A DNA stretch of 64,000 bases from Microbacterium sp. EST19A (GTDB lineage: Bacteria; Actinomycetota; Actinomycetes; Actinomycetales; Microbacteriaceae): the NCBI RefSeq assembly GCF_019969685.1, contig NZ_JAHXYZ010000002.1:1054001-1118000 (forward strand), read 5' to 3'. Positions 57,490 through 64,000 of the stretch are shown here, one piece after another. Within the stretch, counting starts at the first letter, position 1, and each line of letters begins with the position of its first letter. The notes under the pieces are model-generated. The model worked only from the letters and a program-made list of their open reading frames with translations. It had not been told where the DNA came from and did not search any database. A program made the translations under genes and the position numbers.

Positions 57490-57705
57490 TCACATGATGT
57501 TCCAGAACGGATTCCAGTCCGGACGGTCGGTGTACCAGCTGTTGCCGTGATTGTCGCTGCACTGGTAGTAGTCCTCCCCGGTGGTCCGGGTACATCCCCA
57601 CACATCGCTGAAGTCGGCCTCGGCGGATGCCGCCGAGGCGCCACCGATCACGAGGATGGAACTCACGCCCACCACCGCGGCCATCCGGAGCAGTCTCTTC
57701 TTCAT
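57490..57705 (-). CDS. Small secreted Trp-rich peptide
   Basis: The 71-residue precursor has a signal peptide (MKKRLLRMAAVVGVSSILVI, cleavage likely after GGASAASA). The mature part of about 43 residues has two Cys (GCTRTTGEDYYQC, possible disulfide), four Trp and many aromatic and acidic residues, ending DRPDWNPFWNIM. No family is recognised. It could be a secreted factor or bacteriocin-like peptide, but no immunity or processing gene is adjacent. The start is the Met before KKRLLR because upstream sequence is arginine-rich shadow. Confidence 0.6.
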   Translation of the reverse strand: MKKRLLRMAAVVGVSSILVIGGASAASAEADFSDVWGCTRTTGEDYYQCSDNHGNSWYTDRPDWNPFWNIM

Positions 57706-57911
57706 GTCACTCACTCGCTTCCCTGTCGATCGTCCGCACCGGGCGGTGCGACGCGTCGAGCGTAGGAGCACACAGGGAGACCGGAAAGCGATCGAGGCGA
57801 TATACCGACATTCAATGGGACAACCGGCGTCATGACTCTTCCGGACCAGGCGTCCTCGTCGACACGGTGTGACCTCGAGGCTCAGCACCGACACCAGGGC
57901 ACAATGGGGAC
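57706..57911. other. Divergent intergenic region, peptide and menC
   Basis: No gene is seen. It contains the menC -10 box (CACAAT, 57900-57905, 6 nt before the ATG) and a GC-rich dyad (CACCGCCCGGTG on the minus strand) upstream of the peptide gene. Confidence 0.4.
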
Positions 57912-58889
57912 ATGCTCCCCCCGCTCGCAGACCTGCTCGCCTCCGCCCGCGTCGTCGCCCTCCCGATGCACACCCGTTTCCGCGGCGTGGACACGCGCGA
58001 GGCACTCCTGTTCGAGGGACCGGAAGGGTGGGCGGAGTTCTCCCCCTTCGTGGAGTACGAGGATGCCGAGGCCGCGACCTGGCTCGCCGCCGCCATCGAT
58101 TTCGGCTGGAATCCGCAGCCGGCTCCCCTGCGTGACCGGATCGCGGTCAACGCCACGATCCCCGCGATCGACGCGTCACTCGTGGCCGACGTCCTCGCGC
58201 GCTTCGCCGGATGCCGGACGGCGAAGGTGAAGGTCGCCGAACCGGGCCAGACGCTCGCCGACGACGTGGCCCGCGTGCGGGCGGTGCGCGAGGCGATGGG
58301 TCCGGAGGGACGCATCCGCATCGACGCGAACGGCATGTGGAACGTCGACGAGGCCGAGCACGCCGTGCACGCCCTCAACGAGTTCGATCTCGAGTACGTG
58401 GAGCAGCCGTGCGCGACCGTGGACGAGCTCGCCGACCTGCGCCGACGCGTGAAGTACATGGGCGTCCCGGTCGCGGCCGACGAGAGCGTGCGCAAATCCG
58501 ACGACCCGCTCGCCGTCGCGCGCGCCCGTGCGGCCGACCTCCTCGTCATCAAGGCACAGCCCCTGGGCGGGGTCACGCACGCCCTGCAGATCGTGACGGC
58601 CGCAGGGCTTCCCGTGGTCGTCTCCAGCGCGCTCGACACGGCGATCGGCCTGTCCCAGGGTGCCGCGCTCGCCGCGGCGCTCCCCCACCTGGACTACGAC
58701 TGCGGTCTCGGCACTTCGTCGCTCTTCCTCGACGACGTCGCCGACCTGCGACCTGTCGACGGCTCGATCCCGGTGGGCCGGGTGACGCCGGATGCCGCCG
58801 CGCTGACCCGCCTGGCCGCCTCCGACGACCGCCGCGACTGGTGGCTCGATCGGCTCTCCCGCTGCCACGCCGTGCTCGCGTCCGACTGA
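57912..58889 (+). CDS. menC: o-Succinylbenzoate synthase
   Basis: The 325-residue enolase-superfamily enzyme has the catalytic KVKV (about 107-110), metal ligands in RIDANGMWN (about 139), VEQPC (about 164) and VAADES (about 193), and the second catalytic Lys in VIKAQPLGG (about 217). It dehydrates SHCHC to o-succinylbenzoate in menaquinone synthesis. It is separated from menB/menE by the PadR operon and lies on the opposite strand. Confidence 0.92.
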   Translation: MLPPLADLLASARVVALPMHTRFRGVDTREALLFEGPEGWAEFSPFVEYEDAEAATWLAAAIDFGWNPQPAPLRDRIAVNATIPAIDASLVADVLARFAGCRTAKVKVAEPGQTLADDVARVRAVREAMGPEGRIRIDANGMWNVDEAEHAVHALNEFDLEYVEQPCATVDELADLRRRVKYMGVPVAADESVRKSDDPLAVARARAADLLVIKAQPLGGVTHALQIVTAAGLPVVVSSALDTAIGLSQGAALAAALPHLDYDCGLGTSSLFLDDVADLRPVDGSIPVGRVTPDAAALTRLAASDDRRDWWLDRLSRCHAVLASD

Positions 58890-58895
58890 GTCGCC

Positions 58896-59519
58896 TCAGT
58901 CCACGATGAGCAGCTGCACCAGGCGGCCGAGCTCCTCGCTGCTGGAATGGCGCAGGCGCTCGTCATCCTGGCCCGCCATCGCACCCCGCACGGTCATGCC
59001 CTCCCAGATGATCATGAGCATGCGGGCGGCCACGTCTGCCGGAAGCCGGAGGCGCAGGAGGCCGGCCTCGACGATGTCCTCCACGATCTGAGCGATGCTC
59101 GCCACCATCTCACGCTCCTGCGCCAGGTACGCGATGCCGAACTGCTCGTCCCGGAGGGCGCGGATGCGGATCTCGCTCATCAGCATCACGCCGAGGCGGT
59201 CGTCGCCGCCGAGCTCCATCACCTGCTGCACGACATCGATCGGATCGCAGCCCTCGGCGAGCGCTCCGTCGGCGGTGAGCTCTTCGACCCTCGTGCGGAC
59301 CGCGTTGACGCGCACCTCGGCCACGCTGCCGGCGAGCATGAGGAAAAGCTCATCCTTGGACTCGAAGTTGGAGTAGAAGGCGCCGCGGGTGAAGCCGGCG
59401 CGCTCGCACACCGCTTCGACGGATGCGCCGTCGAGTCCCACTTCGGCGAAGACCTGCGCTGCCGCTTCGAGAAGCCGTGCGCGCGTGTTCTCGCGGCTGC
59501 GGGTCGCGGGTGTCGTCAT
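58896..59519 (-). CDS. TetR-family transcriptional regulator
   Basis: The 207-residue protein has the TetR DNA-binding domain at about 8-60 (RARLLEAAAQVFAEVGLDGA; VEAVCERAGFTRGAFYSNFE; SKDELFLML). The ligand domain is variable. An AGGAGGAAT site precedes the ATG. It diverges from the MMPL transporter gene, and two palindromes lie in between, so it probably represses that operon. It ends 6 bp from menC. Confidence 0.9.
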   Translation of the reverse strand: MTTPATRSRENTRARLLEAAAQVFAEVGLDGASVEAVCERAGFTRGAFYSNFESKDELFLMLAGSVAEVRVNAVRTRVEELTADGALAEGCDPIDVVQQVMELGGDDRLGVMLMSEIRIRALRDEQFGIAYLAQEREMVASIAQIVEDIVEAGLLRLRLPADVAARMLMIIWEGMTVRGAMAGQDDERLRHSSSEELGRLVQLLIVD

Positions 59520-59592
59520 CGATTCCTCCTGACTCTCACTCTCGCATGATTCACACCCCGCACACAGACTTCCGCGGGCGGGTCACTTTACG

Positions 59593-59623
59593 ATACATCT
59601 ATGTATTGAATACACCTGTGTAT
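59593..59623. promoter_or_regulatory. Tandem TetR operators
   Basis: Two 14-bp near-palindromes, ATACATCTATGTAT (59593-59606) and ATACACCTGTGTAT (59610-59623), are centred 17 bp apart, 27 bp before the MMPL start. They are AT-rich in a GC-rich region. Confidence 0.7.
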
Positions 59624-59649
59624 CCAATCGGCACCCCTCGGAGGAACGC

Positions 59650-62421
59650 GTGTCCACTCTTCTGTCGTCGCTCGGCCGCTGGTCCTTCCGGCACCCCTGG
59701 CGAGTCCTCGTCTCCTGGCTCCTCGCGCTCGGCATCGCCGGAGCCGGCGCCCTCGTGCTCGGCGCCGGCACCGACAACACCTTCTCGATTCCCGGCACCG
59801 AGTCGCAGGCGGGCCTCGAGCAGCTGTCGCGCTCGTTCCCCCAGGTGAGCGGCACGAACGCGCAGTTCATCGTGGTGGCGGCCGATGGCGACGACATCAC
59901 CGACGACGCGTATCGCGGGCCCATCGAGGATGCCGTCGACGAACTCGGTGACATGGACGATGTCCTGGCCGCCAACTCGCCGTACGACGAGATGGTCAGC
60001 GGCATGATCAACGACGACGACACCGCGGCGATCGTCCGCCTGCAGTTCGACGGGCAGTCCACAGACGTCTCGCCCGAGACCAAGGAGGCGCTGCACGAGG
60101 TCGTCGACGATCTCGCCGGCACCCTGCCCGACGGGTCCCAGGCGGTCCTGGGCGGCGACCTCTTCGCCACGTCGATCCCCGGCGTCACCCTCACCGAGGC
60201 CGTCGGTCTGCTGATCGCCCTCCTCGTGCTGATCGTGACGTTCCGGTCATTCGTGGTCGCCGGCCTGCCGCTGCTGACCGCGATCCTCGGTGTCGGCATC
60301 TCGATGGCGGGCATCTTCACGGCCACCGCCTTCGCGACCGTGTCGTCGACGACGCCGCTCCTCGCGCTCATGCTCGGGCTCGCGGTCGGGATCGACTACG
60401 CGCTGTTCATCATGGCGAGACACCAGGATCAGGTGCGTGAAGGCGTCGACCCCGAGGAATCCGCAGCTCGCGCGGTCGGAACGGCGGGCTCTGCCGTCGT
60501 GTTCGCCGGAGTCACGGTGCTGATCGCCCTGATCGGGCTCGGCTTCGCCGGCATCCCGTTCCTCACCACCATGGGCATCGCCGCCTCCGCGGCGGTCGCC
60601 GTCGCCGTCGCGATCGCCGTCACGCTCACCCCCGCGCTCCTCGGATTCATGAAGGGCAGGGTCGCCGGGCGGCCGCTGCGGGCCCGCAAGCCCAAGAAGG
60701 GCGATGAGGGGCCGAAGGAACGGGTGAAGGGCAGCACCCGGTGGGTCCGCGGCGTCACCAAGCACCCGGTGCTGGTCTCGCTCGCCGTGGTCCTGGGCCT
60801 CGGCATCGTGGCAGTCCCCGCGCTGAGCCTCGATCTCGCCCTCCCGAACGCGGGTGTGCTGCCGAAGGACTCGGAAGCGCGCCAGAGCTACGACCTCACG
60901 GCCGAGGAATTCGGTCCCGGGTTCAACGGCCCGATGATCCTCACCGGCACGATCGTCACCTCGACCGATCCGCTGGGTCTGATGGAAGACCTCGGGGATG
61001 CCGTCGCGAAGGTCGACGGCGTCAAGGAGGTCGCGCTCTCCGTTCCCAACGAGACCGCCGACACCGGCATCGTGCAGATCATCCCGGAGACCGCACCGGA
61101 TGATCCCGCCACCGCCGACCTCGTCCGCGAGCTCCGATCGCATCACGACGAATGGCTCGACGAGTTCGGCATCGACCTGAAGGTCACCGGTTTCACCGCC
61201 GTCGGCATCGACATCTCCGACCAGCTCGGCAACGCGCTGCTGCCGTTCGGCATCTTCGTGATCGGTCTCTCGCTCGTGCTCCTCACGATCGTGTTCCGCT
61301 CGCTCTGGGTGCCGATCACCGCGGCCCTCGGCTACCTCCTCTCGATCGTCGCCGCCTTCGGCGTCGTGGGCGCGGTGTTCGAGTGGGGCTGGTTCGCCGA
61401 CCTGCTGCACGTCGCCAAGGTCGGCCCGATCATCAGCTTCATGCCCATCGTGCTGATGGGCGTGCTGTTCGGGCTCGCGATGGACTATCAGGTGTTCCTC
61501 GTCTCCCGCATGCGTGAGGACTTCGTGCACGACCCCGACTCGAAGAGCCCGGATCGCGCGACCCGACGCGCCGCCGCTCAGCGTGCCGTGCGCAGCGGCT
61601 TCACCGGTTCGGCGAAGGTCGTCACCGCGGCAGGACTCATCATGTTCGCCGTGTTCGTGGCGTTCGTCCCCGAGGGCGACTCGTCGCTCAAGCCGATCGC
61701 GCTCGGCCTCGCGGCGGGCATCGCGATCGACGCGTTCCTCGTGCGGATGACCCTGATCCCCGCGCTGATGGCGATCCTCGGCGAACGCGCCTGGGAGATC
61801 CCGGCCTGGCTGGAGAAGATCCTCCCCCGCGTCGACATCGAGGGCGAGGCCGTCGAACGCGAGCGCCACCTGGCCGCCTGGCCGGGCGACGGCTCCGCTG
61901 TCGCCGCCGACGACCTCGAGATCAGCGCCGACGCACCGGTCATCGAGCGCCTCTCGCTGCGCATCCCGGAACGCGGCGCCGTCGTCGCGACCGGCAGCGA
62001 CTCCCGCACCCGTCGCGCTCTGGCGCTCACGATCGCCGGCCGCGTCGCTCCGAGCGACGGACGCCTCAGGGTCGCCGGCCACCTTCTTCCCGGCCGGGCC
62101 GCGTGGGTGCGCTCGCACGTCGGCTGCGTGCTCGTCGACGATGCGGATGCCGCCCTCGCCGAACTCGCGGAAGCCCTGCGCGGGAAGTCGTCGGTCGTCG
62201 TCATCGACGGACTCGATCGCCTGACCGGCGGCCAGCGCGACCAGGCGGCCGCGATGCTGCGGGATGCCGCCGTGTCCCGGCCGCTCGCGGTCTTCGCCAC
62301 AGCCTCCGACGCGGCATCCGCCCGCACCACTCTCGCCGAGGCCGGCTGGCCCGATGCCGAGACTCTCGACACGCGCACTCCGCGCCGAATCGCCGCAGAA
62401 TCCACCGAGGTGACCGCATGA
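59650..62421 (+). CDS. MMPL transporter with C-terminal ATPase-like domain
   Basis: The 923-residue protein has an RND/MMPL fold. The N-terminal helix (VLVSWLLALGIAGAGALVLG) precedes a periplasmic-type loop (about 40-165), helices at about 170-330 and the MMPL motif LGLAVGIDYALFIMARHQDQ. A second half repeats this with MGVLFGLAMDYQVFLVSRMR. MMPL proteins export lipids or drugs. Unusually, about 190 residues follow the last helix (735-923) and resemble a degenerate ABC ATPase: VVATGSDSRTRRALALTIAG in the Walker A place and SVVVIDGLDRLTGGQRDQAA in the Walker B place. The start is GTG after GGAGGAA. Confidence 0.88.
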   Translation: MSTLLSSLGRWSFRHPWRVLVSWLLALGIAGAGALVLGAGTDNTFSIPGTESQAGLEQLSRSFPQVSGTNAQFIVVAADGDDITDDAYRGPIEDAVDELGDMDDVLAANSPYDEMVSGMINDDDTAAIVRLQFDGQSTDVSPETKEALHEVVDDLAGTLPDGSQAVLGGDLFATSIPGVTLTEAVGLLIALLVLIVTFRSFVVAGLPLLTAILGVGISMAGIFTATAFATVSSTTPLLALMLGLAVGIDYALFIMARHQDQVREGVDPEESAARAVGTAGSAVVFAGVTVLIALIGLGFAGIPFLTTMGIAASAAVAVAVAIAVTLTPALLGFMKGRVAGRPLRARKPKKGDEGPKERVKGSTRWVRGVTKHPVLVSLAVVLGLGIVAVPALSLDLALPNAGVLPKDSEARQSYDLTAEEFGPGFNGPMILTGTIVTSTDPLGLMEDLGDAVAKVDGVKEVALSVPNETADTGIVQIIPETAPDDPATADLVRELRSHHDEWLDEFGIDLKVTGFTAVGIDISDQLGNALLPFGIFVIGLSLVLLTIVFRSLWVPITAALGYLLSIVAAFGVVGAVFEWGWFADLLHVAKVGPIISFMPIVLMGVLFGLAMDYQVFLVSRMREDFVHDPDSKSPDRATRRAAAQRAVRSGFTGSAKVVTAAGLIMFAVFVAFVPEGDSSLKPIALGLAAGIAIDAFLVRMTLIPALMAILGERAWEIPAWLEKILPRVDIEGEAVERERHLAAWPGDGSAVAADDLEISADAPVIERLSLRIPERGAVVATGSDSRTRRALALTIAGRVAPSDGRLRVAGHLLPGRAAWVRSHVGCVLVDDADAALAELAEALRGKSSVVVIDGLDRLTGGQRDQAAAMLRDAAVSRPLAVFATASDAASARTTLAEAGWPDAETLDTRTPRRIAAESTEVTA

Positions 62422-64000
62422 CACTTCCCATCGAGCGCTCGCGCTCCCGCAAGCCCGTCACCTGGTTGACGATCCTCGGCGTCCTGCTGCTGCCGGCGGC
62501 CATCGGCGGCATCCTGGTCGCGGCGCTGAACAACCCGACCGAGCGTCTCGACACCATGACAGCGGCCATCGTCAACCTCGACGAACCGGTCACGATCGAC
62601 GATCAGCTCACCCCGCTCGGACGACAGCTGGCGTCCGGTCTCGTCGAGGGTTCCGACGAACTCGACTCGAATCTCACCTGGGTGATCTCCAACGAGGACG
62701 ACGCGGCCGAGGGGCTGGCCGACGGCACGTACCAGGCCGTCATCACCATCCCGGAGGACTTCTCCGCGGCGGCCACCTCGGCCGGTCAGGCGATCTCCGA
62801 CGGCGGAGGAGAAGCCGAGAAGGCCACCATCACCGTGACCACGCCCGACGACGGTCTCGTCGCCGACGATCTCATCACGGGCCAGATCGCGAACGTCGCC
62901 GCGTCGACGATGGGCACGATGCTCACCGAGGCCACGACCGAGAACGTGCTCGTCGGATTCACCACGATCGGCGACCAGATCGGCGACGCCGCCGACGGCG
63001 CACTGGAGTTGGCGACCGGCGCGAGGAGCGCGGCGGACGGAGCAGCCGCGATCCCCGACGGCGCCACGAAGCTCGCGTCGGGAGCGGGAGAGCTCGCCAC
63101 CGGCGCATCGTCGCTCGCCTCCGGCCTCGACACCATCGCCGGCAAGACACGGGAGGCCGCGGCCGGTGCGAGCCAGATCGGCTCGGGGCTCACGAGCGGA
63201 GCAGCGGCACTGGAGGCACAGGCGCCCGGGGCCGCGGCCCTCGCGTCGGGGACCACCGAGCTGGCAGCGGGCATCAACGCCCTCGCGAAGAGCTGCGATC
63301 CGCTCGTCTTCACGGCTGCCTACTGCGACCAGCTCACGGAGCTGGCCGCAGGAGCGACCGCGACGGAAGCCGGCGTCAGCCAGCTCGCAGCGCTGCCCGC
63401 CACGATCGCCCCGCAGATGCGCCAGGCCGGAACCGGCGCGACGCAGCTCGCGGGCGGACTGACTCAGCTCGCGAACGAGGGCATCGGCCAGTCCGCCGCC
63501 GGAGCGCGGTCCCTCGCCACCGGCGCCACTCAGCTCTCCGGCGGGGCGACCGAGCTCGCCACGGGCACGACCGAACTCGCCACCGGGCTCGACACCCTGG
63601 CGACCGGCACGGGCGACCTCGCGGGCGGGCTGCGCACGGCATCCGACTCGCTCCCGTCGTTCAGCGACCAGGAATCGAAATCGCTCGCCTCGGTGATCGC
63701 CGACCCGGTGTCGACGAACGCATCGATGAACACGATCTTCGGCCCCACCGCGATCCCGCTGCTCACCGCGGTCGTGCTGTGGTTCGGCGGACTCGCGTCG
63801 TTCCTGGTGATGCGCGCGCACACGGCCCGCACCCTCACGTCGCGCCGCTCGTCCGCCGCACTCACGCTCCGTGCCTTCGCGCCGGCCGCGCTGATCGGCG
63901 CAGCGCAGGGCCTGCTCGTCTCGTTCGTGGTGCAGTTCATCGCGAGCTACGAGGTCGGCGCGTGGTGGGTGTTCGCCGGTACGGCAGTGCTCGCGGGCAT
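62418..64000 (+). CDS. YhgE/Pip-domain membrane protein, partial
   Basis: The frame starts with ATG at 62418, overlapping the MMPL stop as ATGA, and stays open to the window end (527 codons). It begins MTLPIERSRSRKPVTWLTIL with a membrane helix at about 15-35. The YhgE N-domain follows (AAIVNLDEPVTIDDQL; DGTYQAVITIPEDFS), then a repeat region (about 195-420) of LATGAxxLAxG-type units. C-terminal helices follow (LLTAVVLWFGGLASFLVMRA). YhgE/Pip proteins relate to ABC-2 permeases and envelope secretion. Together with the ATPase-like tail of MMPL it may form one export system. Confidence 0.85.
   Translation, partial: MTLPIERSRSRKPVTWLTILGVLLLPAAIGGILVAALNNPTERLDTMTAAIVNLDEPVTIDDQLTPLGRQLASGLVEGSDELDSNLTWVISNEDDAAEGLADGTYQAVITIPEDFSAAATSAGQAISDGGGEAEKATITVTTPDDGLVADDLITGQIANVAASTMGTMLTEATTENVLVGFTTIGDQIGDAADGALELATGARSAADGAAAIPDGATKLASGAGELATGASSLASGLDTIAGKTREAAAGASQIGSGLTSGAAALEAQAPGAAALASGTTELAAGINALAKSCDPLVFTAAYCDQLTELAAGATATEAGVSQLAALPATIAPQMRQAGTGATQLAGGLTQLANEGIGQSAAGARSLATGATQLSGGATELATGTTELATGLDTLATGTGDLAGGLRTASDSLPSFSDQESKSLASVIADPVSTNASMNTIFGPTAIPLLTAVVLWFGGLASFLVMRAHTARTLTSRRSSAALTLRAFAPAALIGAAQGLLVSFVVQFIASYEVGAWWVFAGTAVLAG

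Overview
The window is GC-rich chromosomal DNA from an actinobacterium, most likely Microbacterium or a close Microbacteriaceae relative. The grounds are base composition, the form of RpoB and RpoC, the Men, LCP, FBP-domain and HAAS/PadR gene families, and many genes whose -10 hexamer lies only 6-7 nt before the start codon. The genus is an inference; no rRNA gene is present.

Layout. (1) 1-4921 is the integrase end of an integrated element next to tRNA-Met(CAT). It has an integrase, an XRE repressor, a divergent excisionase-like gene, small early genes, a winged-helix gene ending in iteron-like repeats and, at the window edge, the start of a phage capsid-cement-like gene. (2) 4922-10858 is host DNA: tRNA-Met, tRNA-Thr, an M23 peptidase, an inositol monophosphatase family enzyme, a membrane protein, a crotonase family enzyme, an FBP zinc protein and a bile-acid:sodium symporter family protein. 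(3) 10859-21155 is a complete 10.3-kb prophage-like island bounded by a 24-bp repeat of the tRNA-Tyr 3' end. It carries an integrase, repressor, excisionase, a replication-initiator-like gene with internal iterons, tail chaperone candidates and a tape measure, but no recognisable capsid, portal, terminase or lysis gene. (4) 21132-30700 holds tRNA-Tyr, a sugar kinase, a lipoprotein and the rpoBC operon. (5) 30806-43041 is a carbohydrate and peptide uptake block: an Opp/Dpp-type ABC operon diverging from a KDG-kinase-like gene, and a second ABC operon with a GH3 N-acetylglucosaminidase and an RpiR regulator. (6) 43132-53850 holds LCP, spermidine-synthase-like, SprT-like, DUF3054 and ComB-like genes, a FtsX/LolD-type exporter beside a two-component system, a methyltransferase and a P-loop protein. 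(7) 53879-58889 contains menE, menB and menC around a PadR/HAAS pair and a small secreted peptide. (8) 58896-64000 is a TetR regulator divergent from an MMPL transporter, followed by a YhgE/Pip-like protein that runs off the window.

How the parts work together. The two mobile elements share the same plan: integrase, repressor, operator region, excisionase, small genes, winged-helix initiator with iterons, then a few structural genes. They look like compact phage-derived islands, either satellites or strongly reduced prophages. The amino-sugar operon (binding protein, two permeases, NagZ-like hydrolase, RpiR regulator) reads as uptake and cleavage of N-acetylglucosamine-containing saccharides. 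The men genes supply menaquinone. The TetR-MMPL-YhgE set reads as a regulated export or envelope module; the MMPL protein has an unusual C-terminal domain resembling a degenerate ABC ATPase.
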